A stretch of DNA of 64,000 bases from Halorubrum lacusprofundi ATCC 49239 (GTDB lineage Archaea > Halobacteriota > Halobacteria > Halobacteriales > Haloferacaceae), in assembly GCF_000022205.1 (NCBI RefSeq), contig NC_012028.1:372001-436000 (forward strand). The letters are read 5' to 3'. A model generated the notes under the pieces. That model had not been told where the DNA came from. It did not search any database and saw only the letters and a program-made list of their open reading frames with translations. Of this stretch, positions 31,254 to 41,467 are shown piece after piece. The translations under genes and the position numbers were made by a program. Every line of letters starts with the position of its first letter. Positions within the stretch are counted from its first letter, which is position 1.

Positions 31254-32507
31254 CTACTCGAACCGACCGCCGAATAATCGACTCAACATAGAGGATGACT
31301 CTGACTCAGCACCGTTCTCATTCGCAGTAGAGACGTGCTCGCCCTGGGACTCTTCTTCCCGGCCACGGGTAGCGAGTTCGTCAGTGAGTCGCTCGATCTC
31401 CGCTTCGAGAGCGTCGATGCGCTCGGTTTTCTCCGTGAGTGTCGCCTCGAGTTCGTCGACGCGCTCGCTCAATAGCCGATTCTTCTCGGCTAGATACGCG
31501 CGACTCCGTTCCGAGTCAGCAGCGCCGACGTCTGGAGACGATCCGCCGGGGGTGTCGTCCGCGGTATCGTCGCCGGCGTCCGGGTCGTAGAACTCCGACG
31601 TGGTCGCAATCGCTCGCTCGATGGTCTTCTCCCCGTACGTCGACCCGTCAGCGTAGTGGACCTCGTCCCACTTCTCCCGAAGCAATCCCGACTGCCGGAA
31701 CAGCTGCTTCATCTGCGTCCGGTCGCCACCGGTCCAGAACGCCAGCAGACAACACAGGGCCATATCGGCCTCGGACTGACTGTCGTAGCCGACCGTATTC
31801 CCGTTCCAGAGCCGCTCGAACTTCTCGCCGTTCGACGCGTTTCGCGCTTTCTCGAGGAGGTCCTCATCCTCGAGATCAACGTCGACGTCGGCTGTCCCGG
31901 TCGCCGTTGACTGGTCGTCAGTGCCATTCCCCGGCTCGGACTCGGATGCTGTGTCACGCTCGGTGTCCTGGACGTACTCGCGGTGAATCGCTGTGAGCGC
32001 GTCCTGTCGACGTGCAACGCGACCGAGAGTCTCATCGACGTGGTCGCCAGTGACGGTGAAAAAACGTGCCGTGTCGTACAGTTCGACGCTCCCGCGACGG
32101 TTCCGTCCTTCGGGAAGTTCGCCGGTGATCAGGACGTGATAGCCGGTACCGGACGGCGATACCTCCGTATAGGAGTCGAGTCGCTTGATGATGTCTTGTG
32201 CGGCGTCGTCGACGTCGCCCGTTTCGGGATCGCGGCAGTCGTCCAGGTCAACGCCGACGATGGGATCGTCGTCAGTGAATACGAACCCGACACCATCAGC
32301 GTGCTCCGTCTCGGTGTATTCGAGTGCTGTCTCGAAGGCATCCCACGTCTCGGGGTCTGTCGACGACGCGAATCCTCCTGTCCCTGGCGTCACCGGTACT
32401 TTCGTCGGTTTACCGTCGCGTGTTTCTTCCCGCCAGCACACCCACTGCTCGCGTTCGCGTAACGTCTCCGGGCACTCCGAGACAGCAAGTGGTGGCTCAT
32501 ATTCCAT
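31254..32507 (-). CDS. PrimPol-like primase-polymerase with C-terminal coiled coil
   Basis: 417 residues from MEYEPPLAVSECPETLRERE. The N-terminal half carries AEP-type primase motifs: GVDLDDCRDP (metal-binding acidic residues, about 92) and SPSGTGYHVLI (about 130). The middle (GEKFERLWNGNTVGYDSQSE, LLAFWTGGDRTQMKQLFRQS) resembles the helix-bundle domain of NrS-1-type phage polymerases. The end (about 330-395) is a heptad-rich coiled coil. It probably primes or initiates plasmid or element replication. Iteron-like repeats lie directly upstream, and it follows the conjugation genes. Confidence 0.75.
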   Translation of the reverse strand: MEYEPPLAVSECPETLREREQWVCWREETRDGKPTKVPVTPGTGGFASSTDPETWDAFETALEYTETEHADGVGFVFTDDDPIVGVDLDDCRDPETGDVDDAAQDIIKRLDSYTEVSPSGTGYHVLITGELPEGRNRRGSVELYDTARFFTVTGDHVDETLGRVARRQDALTAIHREYVQDTERDTASESEPGNGTDDQSTATGTADVDVDLEDEDLLEKARNASNGEKFERLWNGNTVGYDSQSEADMALCCLLAFWTGGDRTQMKQLFRQSGLLREKWDEVHYADGSTYGEKTIERAIATTSEFYDPDAGDDTADDTPGGSSPDVGAADSERSRAYLAEKNRLLSERVDELEATLTEKTERIDALEAEIERLTDELATRGREEESQGEHVSTANENGAESESSSMLSRLFGGRFE

Positions 32508-32650
32508 CCTCTTCCCTCCCAATGAGCACCCAGTGAGTCACCTCACTCTCTACATCACTATCCTGATAGAAGTCCTCGCGACCGGTGGGCTGTCCAGTAC
32601 TCTGTCCAACGGGTGCTACCCGTTGTATACTAGTTGGTTTTGACCCGTGG

Positions 32651-32735
32651 TTTGCCCTGAACACTACTCCAGTCTTGCGATTTTCCCCTGAACATTCATC
32701 AATTCTTTGACCTGAACGCTTACTTTGCCCTGAAC
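32651..32735. repeat. Four iteron-like repeats, consensus TTTGCCCTGAAC
   Basis: TTTGCCCTGAAC (32651), TTTCCCCTGAAC (32682), TTTGACCTGAAC (32706) and TTTGCCCTGAAC (32724) are direct repeats with at most two differences, at spacings of 31, 24 and 18 bases. They lie in an A/T-richer gap ahead of the PrimPol-like gene (start 32507). They could be a replication-origin iteron set or operator sites for the same gene. Confidence 0.6.
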
Positions 32736-32864
32736 AAATCATGCTACAATCCCGGAATCGGGGGTTAGGGTGGTTATAGCGGGGTGATTGGGATATCGGT
32801 GATTGTTCAGAGTTGATCTGTGTGCCACCCCATTGAATTTTACCCATAATTCTGATAGTTCTCA

Positions 32865-35800
32865 TTATTCAAGGAACTGTGATCCCGCTGGCGTCAGGTC
32901 GACACCGGTGTAGACAGTCACCAGATCGTCGCCGTCTCTGACCCGATCATTCTCATACTCGACGACGTTCGCGAGCTTTCGACCGAACCAACTCGCATTT
33001 GTCCCCTCAATATCGTGCTGGTCAGTCCAGGCCGAGTACGCCTGAAACAGCGTTTCCTTTGGCACCTGGGCTCCCTCAGCTTCTCTGATGTACATCGCTG
33101 CGAACGCCTCGATGCCGTCACCACTCGGATCGATCTCCACCGACCCATCTGAAGGTGCGGTAGACTCCGTCGATGGAGTCTCCTCACCGGAATCCATCGA
33201 TATTGTGGCCTGTGCGTGCTCACTGGTGGGGGCGTCCGGCCACAAGTCCTCCTCGTCTGGGCTCTCGGAGAGTGTATACGATTCTCCCTGTTGGAATACC
33301 GTAGGAGCACCGTCCTCCGGAAGCAGCAACACGACGTAGCTGTCACGCGAATAGTCCGCATCTGGGAGTTCGACATCGGGAATGAACGGTCGCTTGATCG
33401 GCGTCCACTCGGCCTTGAACTCGTCTTTCGAGTCAAAGACGCGGGTCTCTCCGGGTTTATGGACGGTGTACTGCCCGGTTTCGTGGTCGTAACTGTAGTA
33501 GGCCGGGACGCCGTCTTTCGAGAGCGCCCCCTCATCTGGAACGCGGGCGAATTCCGTCTCGCCGTCTGACAGCACACGCTCACCATCGTCGCGCGTCCAG
33601 ACTGTCCGATTTGTGTCGGCCGTCCGGGGCCGAACGGCGGTTACCCCACCGTGGGCGGTCGCCCCACCGCCGAAGGTCACGATCTCATCGCAGTTGTAGA
33701 ACTGCTCGGTGCCGTCCGCCCGCTCTCGCAGCGGCGGCGAGAGAATATTCTCGAGTCGCGTCGCCCACTCGGTCTCAGGATCGCCAGGGCGGACGACGAA
33801 GAGCGGGACGCGATCTGCGTCGTGCGCTCGTTTGAGGTTCTGCAAGACTTTCGCGGGTCGGTCAGGCGTCGTCGTCTCGGCCTCGATGTTGAACACCACG
33901 TCGTGGTCTGGGTGCGTCGCGGTGGCGTCGGGTTGCTCGCTCCCGTCCTGTTCGAGAATATCAACACTGAACCCACGCTCGGTGAGCGCCGTCTCAGTAT
34001 CCATGAGTACAGCATCGTGGCTCATTCCTCCTGCCGATCTAGCAGTCCCCGTTTCGGGCTGCACCTCCGTTTCCCCGTCGTCGGAGAGCCGCGCCACAAT
34101 CTCGCCGTCCTGTAACTCGACATCGATTAACCGCGACGCGTCACGCACGTCCGGTAAGTCCTCGTACTCGTAGTCGATCTCAGCCTGACTATTCTCGAGG
34201 CGTGTCGAGAGTTCCTCGTCGATGGCGACGATGTCCACCCAGCCGTTTGCCTCGCGGGCGTTCTCTCGGATTTGAACGGCACGAATCGCCTCGGCCATCG
34301 TCTTGTCCAGAATCTGTGTCGGATTCGCTGCCTCGTTGGCGTCGCTGTAGATGAGGTTCTGCATGATCTCCGCGTCGGTAAGCGGGTCGGTTCCATACCG
34401 GTCTAAACTCGCCTCGATGATGTCGTCGACCGAATCGGCCGACCGCAGTGGTGGATACGGCGGGAACGTTCGGAGGAGCACTGGCTCGGAGTACCGACCA
34501 CCCTCCAGTGGGAGTTTCGTCCAGGCCTGGTACTGGTCGGTCGAGATGAGGTCTTCGGCCGTGTAGTCGCGAAAGCGCTTCATCAAGAGCTGGGCGTCGT
34601 CGACGTCGTTCACGGAGAAGGCGATGAGGTTGTCGCAGTTGTTCTGCATCGCCTTGCGCGTGTCCTCACCGAACTGTGAGGGATACTGCGACGACAACGT
34701 CACGGAGAGGCGCATCGACCGGGCACGAGCGAGCATCGACTCGATGTCGAGGTTGTCGCTCGCGATGTCGTCGAACTCGTCACAGAGCACGAAGTACGGA
34801 TCTGGATCGGTATCGCGTTCGTACGACCGTTGTTGGATGGCGCTCCAGAGGTTTCGCATCACGCCGAGTGTGACCATCTTCTTGATGTCCGTGTTCTCGA
34901 CGGGCGTACGGACGATGACGATCCGGTCGTTGTCGATGATATCACGGAAGTCGATGGTACTCTCGCGGTGGGCAATGATCCGCCGGATGACCGAGTTTTC
35001 GACCCACGACTTGATGCGTTTGAGCAGCGGCCGGACGGTTTCGTCGTCCATCCGCGCGATTTCGAGACAGAACTCCCTAACGTAGGGATCGTCGACGTCG
35101 AGGGCGAACTCTTCGCGGCGCTCAGCGTGCAACAGCGTGAAGTACATATCGATCACCGAGAACGGCTGGTCGGACTGCATCATTGCCCGGCCCATCGACT
35201 CGGTGATCGACTCCATGTTGATCCCCCAGTACTCGTCCGTATCGAAGATCGCTTTGAGGTTCTCGATGCGATTCTCGATCTCGTTTTCACGCTCTTCTTC
35301 GGTTTCGCAGTCGGGAACTTCGAGGAAGTTCAGCCCGACCGTCTTGTCGTGTTCGGATGAGCCGGGTTCGATCCAGACAACATCGTCGAGCCGGTCTTCA
35401 GGGAGCATCCGCAGGAGTTCCCGAGAGTCACGGCCCTTCGGGTCGAAGTAGACGAATCCGTACCCTGAATACGCCCACTGGACCATCATGTTCAATAGTT
35501 CCGTCGTTTTCCCGTAGCCGGTGGTGCCGGTGATCCAGATGTGCCGGAAGAGCGACTCAAACTGGAGCGGTGCTTCACGGAACCCTCGTTGGGCGTCCTC
35601 GTCGTAGCCGATCCACAGCGGCGATGGTGCTGTATCGACGCCCGATTCGAGCATCTCGCGGATGTATGAGCCGGCGACAGTGCCCTCATTTTGCGTCTCG
35701 GTGATGACGGGCTTGCTCCCGACGTAGTCCGTGTTCTGTTCGGTGATGTCGTACGTTTCGCCAAGCAGTGACTGCGGGCCCGGACTGGTCTCAGCCATCG

Positions 35801-35894
35801 GGCCTGCGTCACTCTCTGCTGACTCGTCCGAGGCAGCGTCTGCATTCGACGCAGCGTCTTGGTCGTCGTCGCGACCGAAGAAGCGATCAAACAC
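32865..35894 (-). CDS. VirD4/TraG-like coupling ATPase for conjugation
   Basis: 1009 residues from a GTG at 35894 that overlaps the stop of the upstream gene by 8 bases. Walker A GTTGYGKTTELL (about 122), Walker B YFVLCDEFDD (about 370), and the TraD/VirD4-type text SMRLSVTLSSQYPSQFGEDT are visible. The coupling protein is a hexameric pump that brings DNA to the secretion channel. Unusually, about 500 C-terminal residues follow the ATPase core, with a possible nuclease- or restriction-like segment (DVVFNIEAETTTPDRPAKVL) and an acidic end. No N-terminal membrane helix is seen after this start, so it may be recruited by partners. Confidence 0.8.
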   Translation of the reverse strand: MFDRFFGRDDDQDAASNADAASDESAESDAGPMAETSPGPQSLLGETYDITEQNTDYVGSKPVITETQNEGTVAGSYIREMLESGVDTAPSPLWIGYDEDAQRGFREAPLQFESLFRHIWITGTTGYGKTTELLNMMVQWAYSGYGFVYFDPKGRDSRELLRMLPEDRLDDVVWIEPGSSEHDKTVGLNFLEVPDCETEEERENEIENRIENLKAIFDTDEYWGINMESITESMGRAMMQSDQPFSVIDMYFTLLHAERREEFALDVDDPYVREFCLEIARMDDETVRPLLKRIKSWVENSVIRRIIAHRESTIDFRDIIDNDRIVIVRTPVENTDIKKMVTLGVMRNLWSAIQQRSYERDTDPDPYFVLCDEFDDIASDNLDIESMLARARSMRLSVTLSSQYPSQFGEDTRKAMQNNCDNLIAFSVNDVDDAQLLMKRFRDYTAEDLISTDQYQAWTKLPLEGGRYSEPVLLRTFPPYPPLRSADSVDDIIEASLDRYGTDPLTDAEIMQNLIYSDANEAANPTQILDKTMAEAIRAVQIRENAREANGWVDIVAIDEELSTRLENSQAEIDYEYEDLPDVRDASRLIDVELQDGEIVARLSDDGETEVQPETGTARSAGGMSHDAVLMDTETALTERGFSVDILEQDGSEQPDATATHPDHDVVFNIEAETTTPDRPAKVLQNLKRAHDADRVPLFVVRPGDPETEWATRLENILSPPLRERADGTEQFYNCDEIVTFGGGATAHGGVTAVRPRTADTNRTVWTRDDGERVLSDGETEFARVPDEGALSKDGVPAYYSYDHETGQYTVHKPGETRVFDSKDEFKAEWTPIKRPFIPDVELPDADYSRDSYVVLLLPEDGAPTVFQQGESYTLSESPDEEDLWPDAPTSEHAQATISMDSGEETPSTESTAPSDGSVEIDPSGDGIEAFAAMYIREAEGAQVPKETLFQAYSAWTDQHDIEGTNASWFGRKLANVVEYENDRVRDGDDLVTVYTGVDLTPAGSQFLE

Positions 35895-37014
35895 GATCCT
35901 TCCCTCCTTGTCTAGCCGATCGATCGCCAGAACGGTGTCTGGCTGCTGTGTCGTCGTACTGATCCGTATCAGCAGGAACCCGATCGCCACGCTGGGTGTA
36001 GCGCCAGTCGATGTTCGGCGTCTCGATCTCGTTGTTCGGGATGTGGGCGACGCCGGCGAGTTCGTCGACGGTCATGATCATCCGGCGGTCGGTCCACTCG
36101 CGGTCGGCCATCCGGGCGACGTGCTGGCGGAGTTGGCTCGCACGCTTGCTCTCTTTCCGATGCCACACTGGTGTATCGTCGAGGCCCTGTTCGGTCATGG
36201 CGTTGTAGTACTTTCTGAACATCCCGGCGACCCCACGGGCACGCGCTTCGGCTTCGTTCTTGTCCGTGGAGGCTGCGAGGACGCGGATGTTGACGTGGAA
36301 CGCTTGCTGGCCACGCTGCTGTTCGATGGTTTTGGCGGCCTGCTTGTCCTTCTGGCTCGCTGGCCGCGTTTGGGGATCGAGCCATCCAACTGATGTTCCT
36401 TGCCGGAGTGCGTGGGCGAGGTCGTCGACGCTGTTGTGCTTGAACCGGTCGCCGTCCGTCCAGGACTGTTTTGCGGGCCGGAAGACGACTTGCGTGACGA
36501 CCGTGCTGTCGTCGAGTGAGAGCATCTCGCTCGTGATTTCGCCGTAGGGGTCCGTCGCCCATTCGTCGCTGTTGTGGTGACGAATCGGGTAGTACGGGAG
36601 CTTCTCCATCTCCAGCCACGCACCAGCGACGTACTCGTCGGGGTCGATAACGGGGAAGGCAGCTCCACCGTCGACGGGGAACACTTCGCTGTTGGCGTAG
36701 TTGTTGCCGACGCGGCGGCGGAACTTGTCGGCGGCCGCCTCGGTCGCGGCGTGCATGAAGAATTTGACCTTCCCCTCGTCGAACCAGACCTCGAAGGAGT
36801 GGTGGTCGCTCGTGTTCTTCCCTCGGAAGTTCGTCGTCACGTCGTGGACTGACTGGAGCAGGCCGGCGCCGTCGACGACGCCCTGATTCTCCTTGAACGG
36901 CCGAATCCGAAGCAGAATCCCCGGCGCGCTCTCAGGAGGCTGGACGAGTGGCTCGTCGATCGGGAGCTGTGTGGCGTCGTACTGCGGGTCGCCACCCAAT
37001 AACCCATCAAGCAT
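35887..37014 (-). CDS. Conserved conjugation-module protein of unknown function
   Basis: 375 residues (MLDGLLGGDPQYDATQLPID). It has a folded alpha/beta look (FEVWFDEGKVKFFMHAATEA, FHVNIRVLAASTDKNEAEAR) and a disordered C-terminus. It sits between the VirB4-like and VirD4-like ATPase genes with 8-base overlaps on both sides (37007-37014 and 35887-35894), so it is almost certainly a component of the transfer machine. I recognise it as co-conserved with haloarchaeal TraC-type genes. Confidence 0.7.
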   Translation of the reverse strand: MLDGLLGGDPQYDATQLPIDEPLVQPPESAPGILLRIRPFKENQGVVDGAGLLQSVHDVTTNFRGKNTSDHHSFEVWFDEGKVKFFMHAATEAAADKFRRRVGNNYANSEVFPVDGGAAFPVIDPDEYVAGAWLEMEKLPYYPIRHHNSDEWATDPYGEITSEMLSLDDSTVVTQVVFRPAKQSWTDGDRFKHNSVDDLAHALRQGTSVGWLDPQTRPASQKDKQAAKTIEQQRGQQAFHVNIRVLAASTDKNEAEARARGVAGMFRKYYNAMTEQGLDDTPVWHRKESKRASQLRQHVARMADREWTDRRMIMTVDELAGVAHIPNNEIETPNIDWRYTQRGDRVPADTDQYDDTAARHRSGDRSARQGGKDRV

Positions 37015-40000
37015 CGTCGCTCACCTCGTCGTCGGACTGGCGTGCGTCCTCGCCGCTGTCAGCGAGCGCAGACGACTCCGCCGTGCCGTTTCGCTGTGCG
37101 TTCGCAACAACTGCGTCGACGATCTCCGCCTCGGAGAGTTCTCCGTCAAGCAGTCGCGTGGCTTCTTGCTCGCAGAGGTCGTAGCGGCTGGTCAGCGCGT
37201 TCATCTGCGCTTCGTTCTCCACGAACGCGTCGAAGTCGACCAATTCCTCAGACTGCTCGCTGATGGCCTGCTGGATGAACTCCTGATCTGCTGGTTCGTA
37301 GTCAATGACGCGCTTCTCGAACGGATCCGCAACGATGTGCAGTGGGTAGGTCCCGTGTTCTTCGACACGGACGAGTGCCTGACTGTAGCCGAGGTCCTCC
37401 TTCCCAGCGTCGGCACCACGGACGTACTGTCGCTGCTCGCGCGTCAGTCCGATCTTGTCGGCCGTCTCGTCGTCCAGGTCCGGCAGTTTGTGGAAGACCT
37501 TGATCGGGCACATCCCGAGAATCTTCTCAGCCTGGTCGGTCTCGTAGAACTCTTGGGCCGTCTGGGAGAGCAAGACCATCCGGAGGCCAGCGTGGCGCTG
37601 GTGGCGAAACGCCGTTTCGAGGAAATCGAGATTCGCCTGGTCCTCGAAGAGATAGTGCGCCTCGTCGATGGCGAGTTCGACGTTCCGGTCGGTCTTCTTC
37701 GCCTGCTGGTAGACCGTCGAGAGGAGCAGTTGCATCAGGAACGTCTGGCGGTCGATCCCTGACGCACTGCCTTCGATCTGTCCGAGGTCGATGTAGACGA
37801 CTTTGTTATCGCCCTCGAGGATGTCGACCTCCGAGCGCTCCGCGAGGTTGTCGTACGACCCACCCTCACGGAACGGCTGGAACGCAATTGCGAGTTCATC
37901 GGCGTACGCTGCGGCGCGTTCGCGAGCGGATTCGGACGCGGCGATGTTGTGCTCGTCGGGGTTCTCCGCGATATCGGCGAGAATCCGATGGATGTCGGTC
38001 ATCGTCGGCGAGTTTTCTGGGGTGTGCGTCGTGACGTCGTCCTCGACGACGCCTGCCTGGCGGTACGTCTCGTCGATAACGTAGGAAAGAACGCCCGTTT
38101 CGGTCCCGAGGTCGATGTCGCGAGCGGTCAGGAAATTCTCCAGAACGGCGTACACTTCGTCTTTCTTCGCCGACAGCGGCGAGATGCCATCATCGGCGTC
38201 GAGGACTTCCTGCGGCGTTTCACGGATCTCCAGCGGATTCAGCTGTGTGTCGCCACCCACGGAGATCGTCTTCGCGTTCAGCGCGTCGGCGATGCCTTTG
38301 AATCCGCCGACCGGATCGATCATCACGAGCATCGTGTCCTGCTGGCGTTTCATCATCCGGAGGTGGCGCATGATGTCGCCGAACGTCTTCCCGGCGCCGG
38401 GCATCCCGACGACGAGTTCGCTGTGGCCGGTTTCGAGGTCCCACGGGTTGATCTGGACGGGTGAGCCGTTGTGGCCATGGTAGCCGTATTCGACGCCCTC
38501 GTCCATCATCATGTAGTTCGAACTGAAGGGGAACATCGCACCCACCGCTTGATTCGTCAGCGTCGACATTCGGTCGCGACCGAGTTCGTTCGCGCCGAGC
38601 GGTGAGACAGTCGCCAACCCCTTCTCCTGCCAGCGATTTGCGACCTTCAGTGTGCAGTTCGCTGGGGCGTCCTTGACGATGGAGCGGAGACGCGTCGTCT
38701 GGGTATCGAGTTCCTGCTTGCTCTCGGCAGAGAGGCGGATGAAGACGCCGCCACGGTAGAACGACGCCTTGTTCGCGCGGACGAGCGACCGCATGAACTT
38801 CCCACGGTCGATATCTTTCTGGAGGTCCTCGGCTTTCAGGCTGTTCGAGTCGTGCTGATTGACCTTCAGATCCGAAATCCAGTCGGCCATCATGTCTTCG
38901 GCCGATTGACTGTCGAAGGGGTCGAGATGGATGCTGATGTCCGTGTTTAGGTCGGTCTCTAGCAGGAGGCGCTCGAATATCCCGTCAGCTGGCTCTTCGG
39001 GGAACTGCTCGATCCAGAACGTCCGGACGTACGTGTCGTCGTTGATGACGGCATGGGTCGCCTCCCAATCGACCGTCGACGGTGCGATCACCGACTGGTG
39101 GAGCGTCGACGTATCGTCGAGCCGATCTGCAGCGGACACATCGGCCGTGTCGTCTGAACCTGTCTCTTCACCGCTGTCGTCCATCGCGTCGACGACGTCG
39201 TCCGGGTCGGGGGTTGTCGGTACGTCGTCGCTGATGCCGTGGGCGACGACCGGGAACGTGCCGATTGCGTCAGTGATCTCGCCGTACTCTTCGGTGTGTC
39301 CCGTCCAGTATTCCTTCGTCACGCGGGTGAGGTCGTAAGCGTCGACTGGGCTCATCGAGCAGCGATAGAGCGACGACCCACCGCGGCGGAGCTGTCCCAG
39401 CCGTGATTCCAGCTTGTCTTCTTTGAGGCGGTCGCGTTCGGCGTCCGAGAGGCCGTCTGATTGGAACCGCCCAAACACACGACCCAGGACAGGGATGTCG
39501 GCGAGGTAGGCCAGGACGCTATCGCCGGTTTCGTTGAGTTGCTCGACGTCAGCGTCACGAACGGCGGTGATGATGTAGTATTCGCGGATGGTCGTAGCCT
39601 CGGAGTCGATGTCGCCGTTCTGATCCGTGTTGGTCGTAATGTACTCGTCGAGCAGGCGCTTGAGGACGGGCCGTGATCTGACGTCGGCGTCGCCGAGACG
39701 CCGCTGGTGGTCGCGGACAACGTCGTCCTGGTCGACCTCGCGGCTGGTGATGTAGAACTTCACCGGGAAATCGATGGTCGCGTTGACGAACTCGGAGAGT
39801 GAATCCACGGCTTTCGCCCACGCGTCGTCGTCTTCGAGGGCCATGTTCGCTGGCTCGACTTTCATCGCCCCAACAAGCGCGCCGTCTGACCGCTCGATGG
39901 CGTGCGGGAAGACCTGACCAACACGGGTTAGGTAGCGGACCTCGCTGTTGTCTTCGCCGTGGGTGTACTCCTTGTTCTTGACTGCCCAGCCGAGCCGTGC

Positions 40001-40264
40001 AGCCAACCACTCGGTAAGCCATAGGTAGGACGGTTTGACCTTGTGGAGGACGCCGAGGACGAGCCCGAGCATGAGGCCGAACCCGAGGACAGGAATCGTG
40101 AAGGTGGCTGGAACCAGTGCTGCGCCGATGAGCGTGACGAACGCCACGCCGACGAACAGCATGATCTCGCCAATCGTGTACCCCTGGAAGAAGGCGGTCG
40201 TGCCGCCGAGTGACTGATGGATGCGTCGGGCGCTGTACTCCTGGTCGTCAGTGTTTGTACTCAT
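37007..40264 (-). CDS. VirB4/TraC-like ATPase with fused N-terminal membrane domain
   Basis: 1085 residues. Two membrane helices near the start (IGEIMLFVGVAFVTLIGAAL, TIPVLGFGLMLGLVLGVL) and following text resemble a PrgI/VirB3-like domain fused to VirB4. Walker A VVGMPGAGKTFGD is near residue 618 and Walker B NVELAIDEAHYLFED near 860. LRMVLLSQTAQEFYETDQAE is typical of the family. It powers assembly and transfer in type IV secretion. It overlaps the next gene by 8 bases; the previous gene ends 6 bases upstream. Confidence 0.85.
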   Translation of the reverse strand: MSTNTDDQEYSARRIHQSLGGTTAFFQGYTIGEIMLFVGVAFVTLIGAALVPATFTIPVLGFGLMLGLVLGVLHKVKPSYLWLTEWLAARLGWAVKNKEYTHGEDNSEVRYLTRVGQVFPHAIERSDGALVGAMKVEPANMALEDDDAWAKAVDSLSEFVNATIDFPVKFYITSREVDQDDVVRDHQRRLGDADVRSRPVLKRLLDEYITTNTDQNGDIDSEATTIREYYIITAVRDADVEQLNETGDSVLAYLADIPVLGRVFGRFQSDGLSDAERDRLKEDKLESRLGQLRRGGSSLYRCSMSPVDAYDLTRVTKEYWTGHTEEYGEITDAIGTFPVVAHGISDDVPTTPDPDDVVDAMDDSGEETGSDDTADVSAADRLDDTSTLHQSVIAPSTVDWEATHAVINDDTYVRTFWIEQFPEEPADGIFERLLLETDLNTDISIHLDPFDSQSAEDMMADWISDLKVNQHDSNSLKAEDLQKDIDRGKFMRSLVRANKASFYRGGVFIRLSAESKQELDTQTTRLRSIVKDAPANCTLKVANRWQEKGLATVSPLGANELGRDRMSTLTNQAVGAMFPFSSNYMMMDEGVEYGYHGHNGSPVQINPWDLETGHSELVVGMPGAGKTFGDIMRHLRMMKRQQDTMLVMIDPVGGFKGIADALNAKTISVGGDTQLNPLEIRETPQEVLDADDGISPLSAKKDEVYAVLENFLTARDIDLGTETGVLSYVIDETYRQAGVVEDDVTTHTPENSPTMTDIHRILADIAENPDEHNIAASESARERAAAYADELAIAFQPFREGGSYDNLAERSEVDILEGDNKVVYIDLGQIEGSASGIDRQTFLMQLLLSTVYQQAKKTDRNVELAIDEAHYLFEDQANLDFLETAFRHQRHAGLRMVLLSQTAQEFYETDQAEKILGMCPIKVFHKLPDLDDETADKIGLTREQRQYVRGADAGKEDLGYSQALVRVEEHGTYPLHIVADPFEKRVIDYEPADQEFIQQAISEQSEELVDFDAFVENEAQMNALTSRYDLCEQEATRLLDGELSEAEIVDAVVANAQRNGTAESSALADSGEDARQSDDEVSDDA

Positions 40265-40270
40265 GAATAG

Positions 40271-41467
40271 TCACCACCGTGAGACCGTCTCTTTTGTGTT
40301 CTTGAACGCCTGTTTCGACCGAGCTTTCGCCGCCTGTGACGTCCGACGAGCATCTTCTTTCGCCTTGTCGCGCATTCGGCCTGTTTTGGACTGCCGCAGG
40401 TTGTTGTAGCGACCTGCGTGGCCTTTCGCGGACTGGGCAGAGGACCCAAGTGTGTATGCGTTCGAGTCGCCACTCCCAAGTTGGGACTGTCCGCTTTTCG
40501 TCACCGGGCCAGCTTTGTTCTGGGCGTATCCCCGATGCACGTTCCGGGCACCACGAACAGATTTTCCCGTGCCTGATTTCGCTGCTGAGGCGGCAGCCAC
40601 CGGATTCGTTTTGCGCGCTCCCTGCCGAGCAATTGTCTGAACCGCAGGGGCAGACCAGTAGACGGTCATAATCGAGGCGAGACACGCCGCTGGGATGAGC
40701 ACGAGTCCAAGGAACAGGGAGAAGAGGCCATCTGCACTCGCTGTGAGATTCATCTGCCAGCCGATTCTGAAAAGGACTGCAGCAGGAAGTCCCGCAAGCA
40801 CGAGTCCTGGATAGATGCCGGCTGCGCGGCGTGCGATCTCCGAGGCCGGACTGAGTGGCCACACGTCGAGTGCCCAGAAGACGCCGAGTAACGGCATCAA
40901 TGGCGTTAGCACGAGGATGCCCAGCCAGCGGAGACCGTAGACGAGGGCAGCGACGATAAGTAGGAAGTTCGAAACGAGAGCCATGGCGAGAACGACGAAG
41001 AGGCCACCGACACCAGACTCGATGAGACTCCCGAACCCCGCCGACATATCGTTGATTGGAGCAAGTGTGAGTCCGATCGCATCGACGAACTGGAGCGGGA
41101 TCGATACGAGTGGGAACCAGACGAACGAACCCATGAACACGAGCCCGATGCGCCTGAGGAGCCGCTTTCGCCGATAGGGACTGATCGAACCGGACCGGAG
41201 ACCGATGTACGCGAACCCGACGATGAGTAACATTATCGTCAACGGCAGGATATACTGGAGATAGAAATCCGCGTAGAGGCTCTGCCATGGTGCATTCTCG
41301 GGAGTGCCGACGACGATGTATCGGGAGTTGGATTCCGGTGCAGGGACGCCGACAATTGGGTTGAGAAGCGCCTCGAAAATGTCGTTCGCGAACCCGAGGA
41401 GCGCCTCTTTGATGTCCGTGAGGATGTTCCTGATGGCGTCCTCGACCTGCTTTCCGAACCATCCCAT
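40271..41467 (-). CDS. VirB6/TrbL-like multi-pass membrane channel protein
   Basis: 398 residues. Seven or so hydrophobic helices between about residues 70 and 280 (YILPLTIMLLIVGFAYIGL, LFVVLAMALVSNFLLIVAAL, LLGVFWALDVWPL, LFSLFLGLVLIPAACLASIM), then a basic, glycine/serine-rich cytoplasmic tail of 110 residues. This is the layout of VirB6/TrbL channel proteins. The start ATG overlaps the stop of the lipoprotein gene by one base (TGATG). Confidence 0.75.
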   Translation of the reverse strand: MGWFGKQVEDAIRNILTDIKEALLGFANDIFEALLNPIVGVPAPESNSRYIVVGTPENAPWQSLYADFYLQYILPLTIMLLIVGFAYIGLRSGSISPYRRKRLLRRIGLVFMGSFVWFPLVSIPLQFVDAIGLTLAPINDMSAGFGSLIESGVGGLFVVLAMALVSNFLLIVAALVYGLRWLGILVLTPLMPLLGVFWALDVWPLSPASEIARRAAGIYPGLVLAGLPAAVLFRIGWQMNLTASADGLFSLFLGLVLIPAACLASIMTVYWSAPAVQTIARQGARKTNPVAAASAAKSGTGKSVRGARNVHRGYAQNKAGPVTKSGQSQLGSGDSNAYTLGSSAQSAKGHAGRYNNLRQSKTGRMRDKAKEDARRTSQAAKARSKQAFKNTKETVSRW

